Counted from the stretch's first letter, positions 26,419 through 36,693 are shown. The stretch: 64,000 nucleotides of DNA from Propionibacteriaceae bacterium (GCA_031262485.1 JAISHO010000010.1:35642-99641); one strand, 5' to 3'. Translations and numbers: made by a program. Notes: a model not told the origin generated them from the letters alone.

Positions 26419-28150
26419 TCACGATCCCATCACCGATTACGTCCCCGGCGAGTCGATCGCCAGCTTCTGGATCCGTCAGAACGCCATCCGGCCCGACGCC
26501 CCCGCGACCGAGTACTTCGGCAATGTGACAACCTTCTCCGCCCTCTCGGAGCGGATCGATCGTTACGCCCGTGCCTTCAAGGCCCTCAAGCGCGACCCCG
26601 AGGGCACGATGACGCTCTGCATGCCGATTCTCCCGACGACACTCGCGCTCTACTTCGCCCTCAACAAGATTGGCGAGCGGCCCAGTTTCATGTCGGAAGT
26701 CCTCCTTGAGCACGAGGGGCTGCGCTATTTGACGCAGACGAACACGGAGACCCTCGTCGTCCTCGACTACTTCTTCCCGCCGATGGCGGAGGCGGTCGCC
26801 GCTTCAGGGGTCGCCAATGTCGTCCTCGTCTCGTTGGCCGACGACCTCGTCACCGTGCCGGACTATTTCCCCGACCATCTCCGCGGCATCCTCGAGATCG
26901 ACCCCTCGATGGTCGTCCGGAGCGTTGACAACGGTAAGCAACATTTCTGGACGCACGCGGACTTCGCCGCCCTCGGCGACGGCGACGAGCCGGTCGACGT
27001 GGTCTTCCGCGACGACGACTCCGCTGTCGTCCTCTACACCAGCGGTTCGACCGATCTACCCAAGGGTGTTGAGTTGAGCAATGCTGGAGTAATCAGCATG
27101 TTCCATATGATCCGGGGATCGACCCAGATGGACGCCCTCGGCCACAACCCGGGCGATCGCAGCCTGTGCGTCATCCCGCCGAATCATCCGACGGCCTTCG
27201 TCCACACCATCATGATCCCCACCTTCCGGGGCATGACGCACGTCATGTATCCGCTCTACGACAAACGGCTCCTGCCAATGATCGTCACCCACATCAAACC
27301 ACAATCGATCATTCTGACAGCGAGCCACTGGGCCGTCCTCTTGGCCTCCGACCTGCCCGACGGCAGTCTCAGTTTCGTCAAGAAGGTGTACACCGGCGGT
27401 GAGCCGGTCGCCCCGGAGCTCCAGGAGCAGATCGACGCCTTCCTGCGCCGCACCGGCGTGCTCGATCCGCGTCTCCAAGGCGGGTACGGCATGAGCGAAC
27501 TCGGCGGCATGGTGATCGGCAATGGCCGGGCGCTCAAGGGCGTGACGGTGCGGATCGTCGACGAGGACGGCCAGCTCGTGCCGGACGGTGAGACCGGTCT
27601 GCTCGAGGTCAAGACCCCGAGCCGGATGCGCGGATACCTCCATGAGCCCGAGTTGACCAAGCAATTCTTCACGGCGGACGGCTTCGGCAAGACCGGTGAC
27701 ATGGCCTTCCGCGACGACGACGGCATCTACCACGTCATCGGGCGCTACAGCGACTCTTTCGAGACCTCCGATGGACAACGTGTCTACCTGTTCGAGATCG
27801 AGAATTTCCTCTACCACGACCCCGACGTCCAGGCCGCCGAAGTGGCGAAAATACCGGCCGACGAGATCGGACGGGAAACGCCGGAAGCCTTCGCGCCGAT
27901 CGTCTATCTGACGTTGCGCGACAGTGGGCGTGAGCATCCGATGGAAACCCTCTCGCGGATCATCGAACACTGTCAGAGCCGATTCCAGGGCCCGGCCCAA
28001 CCGGCCGCTTACAAGGTCGAACCCGGCTTCCCGGCCAGTCCGATCAGCGGCAAGTGCGACATCAAAGCCTTGCTCAAGGAACGCGATGGCTATTGGCGCT
28101 TGGCCGAGGAAGCCGATCGGCTCGAACCGGTCTCCTTCGAGCGCGTCTGA
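26411..28150 (+). CDS. AMP-binding acyl-CoA/acyl-acid ligase
   Basis: A 579-aa member of the ANL superfamily, which adenylates a carboxylic acid and usually transfers it to CoA or a carrier. The AMP motif is present as VLYTSGSTDLPKGVELS, followed by QGGYGMSELGG (A5), TGDMAFRDDDGIYHVIGRYSD (A7/A8) and SGKCDIKALLKE (A10 with its lysine). Substrate unknown. ATG follows GAGGAGGC. It is the first main gene of an operon: the ABC ATPase starts 11 bp after its stop. No PKS, NRPS or carrier-protein gene is adjacent. Confidence 0.85.
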   Translation: MSDHDPITDYVPGESIASFWIRQNAIRPDAPATEYFGNVTTFSALSERIDRYARAFKALKRDPEGTMTLCMPILPTTLALYFALNKIGERPSFMSEVLLEHEGLRYLTQTNTETLVVLDYFFPPMAEAVAASGVANVVLVSLADDLVTVPDYFPDHLRGILEIDPSMVVRSVDNGKQHFWTHADFAALGDGDEPVDVVFRDDDSAVVLYTSGSTDLPKGVELSNAGVISMFHMIRGSTQMDALGHNPGDRSLCVIPPNHPTAFVHTIMIPTFRGMTHVMYPLYDKRLLPMIVTHIKPQSIILTASHWAVLLASDLPDGSLSFVKKVYTGGEPVAPELQEQIDAFLRRTGVLDPRLQGGYGMSELGGMVIGNGRALKGVTVRIVDEDGQLVPDGETGLLEVKTPSRMRGYLHEPELTKQFFTADGFGKTGDMAFRDDDGIYHVIGRYSDSFETSDGQRVYLFEIENFLYHDPDVQAAEVAKIPADEIGRETPEAFAPIVYLTLRDSGREHPMETLSRIIEHCQSRFQGPAQPAAYKVEPGFPASPISGKCDIKALLKERDGYWRLAEEADRLEPVSFERV

Positions 28151-28161
28151 TCCTGGAGCCG

Positions 28162-29184
28162 ATGGTGTGTTCTGAGAAGAGGCCGGCGCCCGCCCGAGGA
28201 CCGTCGTTCGGGTGGAAAAAATCCACTATTGCTGACGAACCGTCCCGGGCGGTCGCCCTTCCTAGTGAGCGATCCCCGATCATCTCCGTCGCTGGACTAA
28301 CGCGAACCTATGGCGATCTGACAGCCGTCGACGCCATTACCTTCGCGGTCGGCCGGGGCTCCCTCTTCGCCTTCCTCGGCCCGAACGGCGCGGGGAAATC
28401 GACGACGATCAGTATGGTGACGACATTGCTTGCTCCGTCTTCGGGAACTGTCACGTATTTCGCCGACACCGAGGTGCCCTTGGTCGCCGGGCGGGACGAT
28501 CCCCTCATCCGCCGGGCGATCGGCGTCGTCTTCCAGGACTCCCTCCTCGATCGGGAGCTCACTGTCGAGGACAACCTTCTCCTGCGCGCGTCGTTCTACC
28601 ATTCGCCGCGCAGCCGCGTCGACGAGATCGCCGAGACCCTCGAGATGGGCGAGCTTCTGCGGCATCCTTACGGGCATCTCAGCGGGGGGCAGCGCCGGCG
28701 CAGCGACATCGCCCGGGCCCTCCTCAACCGCCCCAAGGTGTTGTTCTTGGACGAACCGACGACCGGACTCGATCCGCAATCACGCCACTTGGTGTGGGAA
28801 ACGATCGAACACCTCCAACGCCGTCTCGGCATCACCGTGTTCCTGACGACCCACTCGATGGAGGAGGTCGAGCGGGCCGACGAGGTGCGGATGATCGACC
28901 ACGGCCGTCTCATCGCCCACGGCACACCGGATTCGCTGCGCGCGACCTACGCCCACCATCATCTGCGGGTGCCGGCTCGGGCCGGACTGAGCCGGCAACT
29001 GGCCGATGCCGGATTCGAGTGCACGGAGAAAGACGGGGTGATCGACGCGGCGGTGTCCCGCGCGGCGGACGCCATCGCCTTCCTCGAACGCAACACGAGC
29101 CGGATCGACGACTTCGAATTCATCCACGGCACCATGGACGACGTCTTCCTCGCGTTGACCGGCGAAGCCTTACGGGAGGACTGA
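28162..29184 (+). CDS. ABC-2 type exporter, ATP-binding protein
   Basis: 340 aa, DrrA/CcmA-like. Walker A GPNGAGKSTT, Q-loop VVFQDSLLD, signature HLSGGQRRRSDIARALL, Walker B VLFLDEPTTGLDP and the H-loop TTHSMEEVE are all intact. The C-terminal part resembles the DrrA-type extension. ATG at 28162 with GGAG just upstream is preferred over a longer frame that would run into the ligase gene. The stop overlaps the permease start (TGATG). Confidence 0.9.
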   Translation: MVCSEKRPAPARGPSFGWKKSTIADEPSRAVALPSERSPIISVAGLTRTYGDLTAVDAITFAVGRGSLFAFLGPNGAGKSTTISMVTTLLAPSSGTVTYFADTEVPLVAGRDDPLIRRAIGVVFQDSLLDRELTVEDNLLLRASFYHSPRSRVDEIAETLEMGELLRHPYGHLSGGQRRRSDIARALLNRPKVLFLDEPTTGLDPQSRHLVWETIEHLQRRLGITVFLTTHSMEEVERADEVRMIDHGRLIAHGTPDSLRATYAHHHLRVPARAGLSRQLADAGFECTEKDGVIDAAVSRAADAIAFLERNTSRIDDFEFIHGTMDDVFLALTGEALRED

Positions 29185-30059
29185 TGCGCCCCCTCGCCCT
29201 TCTCGTCCGTCGGAACATCAAACTGTATTTCTCCGACCGGACGAGTGTGTTCTTCTCGCTGCTCGGCGCCCTCATCGCCGTCTTCATCGTCCTCTTATTC
29301 ATGAAGAGCTCGATTCTCGACACCATGGTGGCGAGCTATCAGGGCCTCGTCGACCGTGCGACCTGCGACGATCTGCTCAATTGTTGGATCGTCGCCTCGG
29401 CCGCCGTCATCGCCTCCGCCACGACGGGGTTGGGAGCGATGCGCCAATACGTCGCCGACCGCGAGTCGGGCCGGTGGCGCGACTTCCTCATCAGCCCCGT
29501 GACGCCCGCCACACTCACCCTCGGGTATCTGCTCGCCGCCACCATCGTCTCCGTCATCATGACGACCATCGTCTATCTTCTCGGAACCGTCTATTGCTTG
29601 GTGGGTGGAGCCACGCTCGAACTGGCCCGGGTGGTCGAGGCGTGGGGCTGGATCATGCTCTGCTCCGTCAGCTTCACCGCCCTCATGGGTTTCGTCACCT
29701 CGCTGCTGACAACAGTGGCCTCCTACGCTGGGATCTCGACGGTCATCGGTGTCCTCTTCGGCTTCCTCTCCGAAACCTATGTGCAAGCCGGGGCCCTCTC
29801 AACCCACGTCACCGATGTGCTCAACAGCCTCCCCTTCGCCCAAGCCACCGCCCTTGTGCGCGGCGCCTACCTCGACGACGGCATCGCCGCCCTGCCAGCG
29901 GACGTCCACGATCCCACCAGGGCGACCATGGGCATCGATCTGACGGTGGGCTCCACGGTCCTTCCCACCTGGCTCATCATCGCCGTCCTCGCTGGATGCG
30001 CCGTCGTCTTCACCGTCCTCGCCAGTGTCTCGATCGGTCGTGCTGTCAAGGGGCACTAG
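29184..30059 (+). CDS. ABC-2 type exporter, permease
   Basis: 291 aa with about six hydrophobic helices and a hydrophilic N-terminus (RRNIKLYFSDRTSVFFSLLG) typical of ABC-2 permeases. MRQYVADRESGRWRDFLISP is the usual cytoplasmic loop. GGGAGGA precedes ATG, which overlaps the ATPase stop by one base. With the ATPase and the upstream ligase it suggests export of, or resistance to, an acyl-containing small molecule or lipid; this is inference from gene order. Confidence 0.88.
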   Translation: MRPLALLVRRNIKLYFSDRTSVFFSLLGALIAVFIVLLFMKSSILDTMVASYQGLVDRATCDDLLNCWIVASAAVIASATTGLGAMRQYVADRESGRWRDFLISPVTPATLTLGYLLAATIVSVIMTTIVYLLGTVYCLVGGATLELARVVEAWGWIMLCSVSFTALMGFVTSLLTTVASYAGISTVIGVLFGFLSETYVQAGALSTHVTDVLNSLPFAQATALVRGAYLDDGIAALPADVHDPTRATMGIDLTVGSTVLPTWLIIAVLAGCAVVFTVLASVSIGRAVKGH

Positions 30060-30151
30060 TAGTTTGGCGCGGCGATTCCGGGCCATCGCCTCGCCAGGGC
30101 CGGTGAGGTCGAAGTGCCGAGGACCTAGCTTCGACGTCGTCTGAATCCGCC

Positions 30152-31303
30152 TTAATCCGCCGATGAGACGGTGGCCGAGCCCCAGCCCACCTCGTCGATC
30201 TGGCTGGTCTCGTCGATCCGCACCGTCACGCCGAAGAACTGCTCGACGTCAGCGAAGACGAAGTATTGACGGCTCACCGTCGGCCGCTCCAGGAGCGCTT
30301 CCGAACGCACCGTGAGAGGCGCTCCATCCCGTGTCACCTCCGGCCAATCGAGGACGGTTCCGATGTTCCCTGGCCGCTCGGGCACGGTGGCCGACCAGGT
30401 GTGCCGCCCGATCGTCCAGGTCGCATGCCGATCGGACGCCCGGTAGGAGCCGCCGAGCCCGATGACGAAATCGGTCACGTAATACCGGTTGCGCGACCGC
30501 GCCGGCGTCGGAGCCATGGTGGCGGTGTCCTCGGTCTGGCAGAAGTCGAGGGCGACGATGTGGCGCTGGATGGCGATGTCGTAGCGGGCCTGCCCGATCG
30601 TCTGGCCGTCGTGGATTAGCGCGAGAGTGTGGGGCGGCAAAGCCGCGAGGATGGCAGGGTCGACCTCGTCGTCGATGACACCAGCGGCGACCCGGGTGAG
30701 GTAGTAGTAGTCGATCGTCCGGGCGATGACGTCGGGGGCCGTCGGGGTGCGCCCTTCCCGGGGCACCGATTCATGGAAGAGGGAGAGGTCCTTGCCGTCG
30801 GTGGTCATGACACGAACGTGGATCTCGGGCAACGGCGACAGGCCTCCGTCTCGCAATGGGACGATCCCCACATCGAGCAGCCCGGAGACCGCTGCGGCCG
30901 CCGGGGCGACATCGTCGTAGTCGCGCAGCATGATGGACAGCTTCGTCGTCGATCCGAAGGCGTAGTGGGGCCAGGTCCACTCCAGGCCCTCCATGAGGTC
31001 GTCGATCTCGTCGCGAAAAGTCGCGAGCCACCGATCGGCGTAGTCGCTGCGGAGCGTGTAGCTGGGGAGAGGCGAACCCCAGGCGCGGCTGAAAACGCTG
31101 AACTCGAGGCCGTTCTCGTCGCGATAGTGGTACGTGGCGCCGCCCTTCTCCTCGGTCGTGGAGAGATAATCGGCCTTGACGAGGAGCGTCTTCTTGAGCG
31201 CGGCGGTCGCTTCCCGTCGCGAATTCGGCTTCGAGGAGCACCCCGACAACGCCAACGCGACGCCGAGGAGGCCCGCGATCCCTGCTTTGATGATCCGTCT
31301 CAT
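30152..31303 (-). CDS. Lipoprotein of unknown function
   Basis: 383 aa with a lipoprotein signal peptide (MRRIIKAGIAGLLGVALALSGC, cysteine at 22). The mature part has many aromatic residues and mixed alpha/beta character (TYHYRDENGLEFSVFSRAWG, RYYVTDFVIGLGGSYRA) but I do not recognise a family. GGGAGAGAG precedes ATG. It converges on the ABC permease and is divergent from the next Gly-tailed membrane protein, so a link with either is possible but not shown. Confidence 0.75.
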   Translation of the reverse strand: MRRIIKAGIAGLLGVALALSGCSSKPNSRREATAALKKTLLVKADYLSTTEEKGGATYHYRDENGLEFSVFSRAWGSPLPSYTLRSDYADRWLATFRDEIDDLMEGLEWTWPHYAFGSTTKLSIMLRDYDDVAPAAAAVSGLLDVGIVPLRDGGLSPLPEIHVRVMTTDGKDLSLFHESVPREGRTPTAPDVIARTIDYYYLTRVAAGVIDDEVDPAILAALPPHTLALIHDGQTIGQARYDIAIQRHIVALDFCQTEDTATMAPTPARSRNRYYVTDFVIGLGGSYRASDRHATWTIGRHTWSATVPERPGNIGTVLDWPEVTRDGAPLTVRSEALLERPTVSRQYFVFADVEQFFGVTVRIDETSQIDEVGWGSATVSSAD

Positions 31304-31485
31304 GCTCTCTCCCTGTTTCTCCCACGAGCAGCGTAACGGGTGCGGTGGAGCCGTCCTCCTGCCGATGCCGATCGCCGCCGGACGAGTGCGCTAGTCTCGT
31401 TTTCAACGAGATGTCAAGGATCGGCTGCTCCACCAGCGGTGATTCAACGGTGAGACGGTCGCTTCTTTCAAGGAGAGGGACGACG

Positions 31486-32277
31486 GTGAGCGACGAGGCA
31501 GCGCCGGAAAATGGCAGTTTCAATCCTGTGCGATGGTTCATGGGCTTGCCTGTACCGTCGCGTATCGCCATCGTCGTGTTCACGGTGGCGGCCGTCATCT
31601 TCTCGGTGGTGGGCTACTACTTCGGGACGATTTTCCCGCTGCTTCTCGCGCTCGGTTTCCTTGTCTATGCGGTGGTGTTGGCGTTCTGCCGCCGTCTCGC
31701 TCGGCGTGATCCCCGGCGCTCATTCCTCACTCATGAGGCGACGCGGACGGCGATCCTGGCGCTCGCCCTCCTCCCGGCTCTCATTGAGTTATTCCTTTTT
31801 TTGCGCTGGGCCATCGGGGTGGGCGACGGGGAGTTCATTTATCTCCTCCTTGTCCCGTGGGGGATCGGCATGCTCGTCGGGTCGCCCTTCTACCATCTCT
31901 TCAAGGAGAAGGGTCTCGCTCCCAGAATCGGCCTCGCCGTCGGTGTCGTCGTTTCCGGTGTCGCCATGGCGGTGGTGCTGGGATCGAGGAACATCATCGA
32001 CGCCGAACTGGTGGTCCCCGGCGTCGCGGGGATCGGCGGCTTCGTCTTCCGTCTTTTCTCGAATCCCAAGTCCGGATCCTCCGACGACGACGATGACGAC
32101 AGATCGTCCTCAAGCTCGAGCGGGTCGCGCCGCAGGAGCGGATCGAGTCGAAGCTCCAGCGGCTCCAAGCGTGGCGGAGGCGGCGGTGGTCGCATTGGCG
32201 GCGGCTCCCGGGGCGGCGGTGGTGGTGGCCGCTTCGGTTCCAGCAGCCGGGGTGGTGGCCGCGGCGGCCGGTTCTGA
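31486..32277 (+). CDS. Multi-pass membrane protein with Ser-rich linker and Gly-rich GGRF tail
   Basis: 263 aa from GTG 31486 (AAGGAGAGGG upstream); the frame is open further but without a site. About six hydrophobic helices occupy residues ~25-185, with GTIFPLLLALG and LPALIELFLFLRWAIG in the middle. An Asp run, a Ser/Arg-rich linker and three Gly-rich units ending GGGGGGR(I/F) and GGRGGRF follow. The core is paralogous to the protein at 38620-39510, which has GTIFPILLGAG and APAVIELILYAMW at the same places. The family is unknown to me. Confidence 0.78.
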   Translation: MSDEAAPENGSFNPVRWFMGLPVPSRIAIVVFTVAAVIFSVVGYYFGTIFPLLLALGFLVYAVVLAFCRRLARRDPRRSFLTHEATRTAILALALLPALIELFLFLRWAIGVGDGEFIYLLLVPWGIGMLVGSPFYHLFKEKGLAPRIGLAVGVVVSGVAMAVVLGSRNIIDAELVVPGVAGIGGFVFRLFSNPKSGSSDDDDDDRSSSSSSGSRRRSGSSRSSSGSKRGGGGGGRIGGGSRGGGGGGRFGSSSRGGGRGGRF

Positions 32278-32354
32278 GCATGGCGAGCGGTGTCACACCC
32301 TCGTCGGTTTGAGCGTGTGATGTGTGGCAGGGCGGTCGGCTCCCTGCGCTCTCA

Positions 32355-35300
32355 TCACAATCGATCTGCCCCGTTGATCATGATTTCCGCCACGCGGACG
32401 CCGGCGGGGATCGTCAAACGCAGGTCGACGACGCCGCCGGGCAGGTTGACATCGCTGCTGATGAGGGAACGGGGCCGCCAGTCGTCGAGGACGCGGCCTT
32501 CATCCTCGGCCAGGCCGATGGCGTAAGGGCGCCAGTCGTAGCGGCCGCGGGCCTCACCGACGGTGACGACGCCGACCTCGTGCCACGGCTCGGAAGGTGT
32601 TTTCCGCCAGCTGAGGCGAACCGGTTCGGCGACGGGGCGGATGGCGGTGGCGATGATGGAGACATCGGCGCATCCGGTGGTGTCGACCCGGTGGTATTCC
32701 GCCACACCCCAGCTGTGGCCGGCGGCGACTTCGATGGCCGCTCCAGCGGCGACGGCCCGATCGGTCAGGGAGAGGGAGACGGCGGTGGCGAAAGCGTGGG
32801 CGGGGATCGGAGCCTCGATGGCGGTGCGGTGCGACGCCGGGGCCCCGGTCACTTCGAAGCGGGCCGAGGCCGCCAGATCAAAGCTCGAATTGCCAACGGC
32901 GATGGTGTAAATGCCCGGTTGCACCCGCAGCGCGCCGACGTGGACCCAATCGCGTTCCCCCGGTTGGAGGGAGATGGCGCCGATGCGCGCCTGCGCCCCA
33001 TTGGCCAAGGTGGCTTCAAGGCCGGGGCCGTTGGCGGTGTCCTCGCCGAAGGGCGCCTGGGCGTTGACATCCCAGACGGCGAGATGGTTGAGATCGATGT
33101 CGAGGTCGACGACGCGTCGTTCGCCCGGTTTGAGCCAGGCTCGCCGGAATGCGATGAGACGTCGTCGCGCCGGGGGGATCATGAGCCCCTTGGGGGGCAG
33201 AGCGTAGAGGGCGACGAGTTGGGAGACGGGTCGAGCGCCGGTGTTGTGAACCGTGACGAAAGCTCGGATCATGCCGGGGCGGGCCGGGCCGGAGTCGCGC
33301 GCCGGACGACGTCCGCCGCCGGAGACGCCGAAACCGCCGTATTCACTCGGTCCAGCGAAGCTTGACACTCCACTGTAGTCGTCGACCCCCTGAGTCACGG
33401 GACAACGGGCTGGTTCCGAGGAGACGCTCAACCCCATCGGCACGCTCGGGCGAGACGATCGGCTGTGATCACGCTGCTCCGGCGCGCGCGCGGCGCGGTT
33501 CTCCTTCGTCAGGTCGGATGTCTTCCATCCCGGCGCCTCGCCCCACGGCGCGGCTGACAAATCGGCGTTCGAATCGGCCGCCATCGGCCCGTATTCGACG
33601 AGGCTGGGATGAGTCCACGTCGCCGCCGGCGCCTCCGCTTGAGCGTGGGATAGCTCGAGTTTCTCCCAGACGACGCTCGTGTAGGAGAGGCCGTGGCCGA
33701 AGGCGAAAAGCGGGGCACGGCGGGCGTGCCGGTAGGTGGCGCGCTCGCGGCGGGCGTCGTAGGTGAACAAATCACCGGCGTCGACGCTGGAGGCCGGCCA
33801 ACTCTGCGCCAAGTGCCCGGCTGGTTCGAACGCCCCCGTCAACACGTCGACGAGGCCATGACCGAGTTCCTGCCCGGCGTGGCAGGACCACACGATCGCC
33901 TGGGCCTCGGTGAACTCCGGGCCGAGCACATAGGGATAGCTCGAGATGATCGCCAAGACGGCTTTGGGGTGGGAGGCGCGGGCCTGGCGCCACACCTGTT
34001 TCGCCATGACGGGCAATGTGAGGCCGGGCCGGTCCTCGCCTTCGCGACCGCCAAGATGAGGATCGTTTCCCACGGCGACGATGACGGCGTCGACTCCGGT
34101 GAGGGCTTCCGCCACCCGGGCCGTGCCGGAACGCACCACCTGCCAGTCGAAATGCTCCGCTTCATCGAGGGTTTGGGCTTCCGCCACGATCAACCCGGAT
34201 CCACGCTGCACGCGCAACCACCGTCCGGTGCCGAGATGGAGGAGGGAGACGGTGCCGTCGGCGTGCTGGTGGCGCCGGAAGCTCTCCTGGGAGACCCATC
34301 CGCTGACCCGGGAAGCGGTCGCCTCCAGGAACCACCCTTGGGAAGTCCACAGGCCCGCCCGAGATGAGTCCAGATCTGTTTCTGGAATGTCGTGGTTCTC
34401 ATGGGGCTTGTGGCGTCGTCCCTCGCCGCCGACGGCCGGCTGGGTGGGTCCGTTGTTATAGCGTCCCTGTGGTGAGGTCCGTTCGGTGGCGGGCGGCATG
34501 ACGATGGCGGGTTTGGGAGTCGGCGGGACGAAGGGCGAGGACGTGTCCGTGGACGAATGGGAAGAAGGGGTGGAGACGGAGGTCATCTTGCTTGGCGCGT
34601 CCGTCTCCTCCGCTTCGGCTTCGCGCTCGCTCACTTCTGCGGGGGTCTCCGCGGATGCGGTGACGGTGGGAACCGACGCGGTGGTCGGGGTCACGCTCGC
34701 CACCGGCGCCCCGGACTCCTCGTCCTCATCGCGATAGGCGGCCCGAGTCAAAGCGGCCTCGATCCCGGGAGGCAGCACGAGAGAGCGCAACGTGAGGACA
34801 CCGTCGCCCCATTCAGTCACCTCGACTTGGGCGGCCTCGACCGTCAGGGATCGCAGGGGTGGCTCCGTCTCGTCTGATCCCGTGGGCCCGGCGTCCTCAT
34901 GGAGGGAGGCGAAATGCCGTGCGACGACCGCAGCCGGATCAGTTGCATCGACAATGTCTCCCGAAAGTGAGACGACGGCACTATGTTCGATGGTGGGATC
35001 GGCGGCGAGAAGACCACGTTCGACGACGCGGACATAGGCTTTGGCGGAGGTCGACCAGATCGCGACGATGTCGGCCCCGCTCGCCGTCGCGACGGTCACC
35101 CCCGGCAGTTCGGCGAAGGCCTCGGCGATGGAGACGGTGTAGGGGAAGGATCCGGAGTAACGATCGCGTAAGACGGTGTCAGCCAAAGGTCCGACAACCG
35201 CGACACGACTGGTGCACTGGCCGCTGGCGGCTTCCGTGTGGAAGGCGTCGCCCATGGGGCCGATCCGATCTCCGCCCGACCCCACCCGGAGCGGGAGGAC

Positions 35301-36347
35301 ACGCTCGTTGCGGAGGATGACGACGCCGGCGGCGGCGGCCCGGCGGGCCAGGCGGCAATGCTCGACTCGGCCCACCTCATTCTCGCCGATCCAGCGGTAG
35401 GGGTCATGGTCGGGGGAGAATTCCCCGGTGCGCAGCCGCACCATGAGGACGCGCTCGACGGCTCGGTCGATCACCTCGATCGAGACGAGTCCGGCGTCGA
35501 GCGCGCGTTTGATCCGGGAGGTCATCCTGCTCGAATCGGCGTCGTGGTCGGTGAAGGAGTCGAGGCCGGCCTTGAGGGCCGCCGCCGTCGCCGCCGCATG
35601 GTGAGGGAAGTACCGTTGGGGGAGGACGAGGTTGCTGGGCGCGGCCACATCCGACATGACGGCCAGCGGTTCGTTCGTCCAACTGCGCGCCTCGTCGAGC
35701 AATTCGGCGGCGACATGGGCCGGACGCCCACTGACAAGATTGCGGCTCGGCAAGATCGCTCCGATGACACCGGCTTCGATCGGCGCCCGGAAGGCGGCCA
35801 ACTCCTCCTCGTGGAGCGTGCGCAGGTCGAGCGACGCGTTCGTCGTCGCTTGGTCCGTCTCGTTGTTGTAGCCAAGGAAATGCTTGAGTGTGGGGACGGT
35901 CTTCCAGATAGCGCCTTGCCCGCCGCGTAAACCCCGGGCGTAGGCCCGTCCGCAATAGCCGGTCAGATGGGGGTCCTCGCTGTAACCCTCCTCGTTGCGC
36001 CCCCAGGCTGGATGACGCAGGGGGTTGACGACGGGGGCCCAAACGTTGAGGCTGACCGACGGATCGGCGGCGTGCTTGGCGCGCACCTCGGTGGCGACGG
36101 CGTCACCGACCGCTTCGATGAGGGCGGAGTCCCAGGTCGCGCCCAACCCGACCGGCTGGGGGAAGACGGTCGCGATCCCCTGCCGGGCCTGCCCGTGGAG
36201 CACCTCGTTGCCGGTGTGGAAGGCTTCGATCCCGAGCCGCTCGATGGCGGGAATGTACTGATGGAGAAAAGAGATTTTTTCCGCTTCGGTCAGTTGTTCG
36301 CGGATATGGCGGGCCTGAGCCGCCACGGTGTCTTCGGTGTGCTCCAT
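32355..36347 (-). CDS. Large glycoside hydrolase family 3 protein (beta-glucosidase/beta-xylosidase type)
   Basis: 1,330 aa; no signal peptide is seen, so probably cytoplasmic. The N-terminal GH3 domain has GRNEEGYSEDPHLTG, LKHFLGYNNE (155-164) and the nucleophile Asp233 in AVMSDVAAP. The C-domain appears after a long disordered Ser/Thr/Pro/Glu-rich insertion (around 575-660): VDAVIVAVGNDPHLGGREGEDRPGL, GQELGHGLVDVLTG, FAFGHGLSYTS. A fibronectin-type-III-like end (VTVHNTGARPVSQLVALY) and about 200 more residues without a recognised fold follow. Typical GH3 enzymes are 700-850 aa. ATG at 36347 has GGGAGGA upstream. Confidence 0.85.
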   Translation of the reverse strand: MEHTEDTVAAQARHIREQLTEAEKISFLHQYIPAIERLGIEAFHTGNEVLHGQARQGIATVFPQPVGLGATWDSALIEAVGDAVATEVRAKHAADPSVSLNVWAPVVNPLRHPAWGRNEEGYSEDPHLTGYCGRAYARGLRGGQGAIWKTVPTLKHFLGYNNETDQATTNASLDLRTLHEEELAAFRAPIEAGVIGAILPSRNLVSGRPAHVAAELLDEARSWTNEPLAVMSDVAAPSNLVLPQRYFPHHAAATAAALKAGLDSFTDHDADSSRMTSRIKRALDAGLVSIEVIDRAVERVLMVRLRTGEFSPDHDPYRWIGENEVGRVEHCRLARRAAAAGVVILRNERVLPLRVGSGGDRIGPMGDAFHTEAASGQCTSRVAVVGPLADTVLRDRYSGSFPYTVSIAEAFAELPGVTVATASGADIVAIWSTSAKAYVRVVERGLLAADPTIEHSAVVSLSGDIVDATDPAAVVARHFASLHEDAGPTGSDETEPPLRSLTVEAAQVEVTEWGDGVLTLRSLVLPPGIEAALTRAAYRDEDEESGAPVASVTPTTASVPTVTASAETPAEVSEREAEAEETDAPSKMTSVSTPSSHSSTDTSSPFVPPTPKPAIVMPPATERTSPQGRYNNGPTQPAVGGEGRRHKPHENHDIPETDLDSSRAGLWTSQGWFLEATASRVSGWVSQESFRRHQHADGTVSLLHLGTGRWLRVQRGSGLIVAEAQTLDEAEHFDWQVVRSGTARVAEALTGVDAVIVAVGNDPHLGGREGEDRPGLTLPVMAKQVWRQARASHPKAVLAIISSYPYVLGPEFTEAQAIVWSCHAGQELGHGLVDVLTGAFEPAGHLAQSWPASSVDAGDLFTYDARRERATYRHARRAPLFAFGHGLSYTSVVWEKLELSHAQAEAPAATWTHPSLVEYGPMAADSNADLSAAPWGEAPGWKTSDLTKENRAARAPEQRDHSRSSRPSVPMGLSVSSEPARCPVTQGVDDYSGVSSFAGPSEYGGFGVSGGGRRPARDSGPARPGMIRAFVTVHNTGARPVSQLVALYALPPKGLMIPPARRRLIAFRRAWLKPGERRVVDLDIDLNHLAVWDVNAQAPFGEDTANGPGLEATLANGAQARIGAISLQPGERDWVHVGALRVQPGIYTIAVGNSSFDLAASARFEVTGAPASHRTAIEAPIPAHAFATAVSLSLTDRAVAAGAAIEVAAGHSWGVAEYHRVDTTGCADVSIIATAIRPVAEPVRLSWRKTPSEPWHEVGVVTVGEARGRYDWRPYAIGLAEDEGRVLDDWRPRSLISSDVNLPGGVVDLRLTIPAGVRVAEIMINGADRL

Positions 36348-36693
36348 GAGCGTCCTCCCCCGTCGTGCCCCACGCCCCCCGCGCGGAACGATGAACGCCG
36401 CGACGCGACGTGGACGGACGTCGCGACACTGCCACATCATCACACCTCGTGCTCACTCTACGAGGTCCATCAAGGTTCGATGTCAAAGTGAGACGGGGGA
36501 ATCACTCTCGTGCGACGACAACAAAATCATGATAGGGACTTGTGCGAGGGTGATGAAGATCGAAGGTCGCCAACGCTGACGATGCCCGGATCGCTGTCGC
36601 TGCCAGATCTGCGAATTCGAACGCGACATCCAGGGAAGGCGTGGCGCCGTCGACCATCTCCCCGAGGGACGGGGACTCGTGGACGACAGGGAA
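36348..36693. other. Intergenic region upstream of the GH3 gene and downstream of umuC
   Basis: About 345 bp with no supported gene. A TTGACA (minus strand, 36481-36486) could be the -35 of the GH3 gene, but no well-placed -10 is seen. CCCCGAGGGACGGGG near 36662 could form a small hairpin at the end of umuC. Confidence 0.4.

Noticed and set aside
28054..28161. Upstream extension of the ABC ATPase gene
   Set aside because: The extension lies entirely inside the ligase gene and is Arg/Leu-rich; ATG 28162 has GGAG directly before it.
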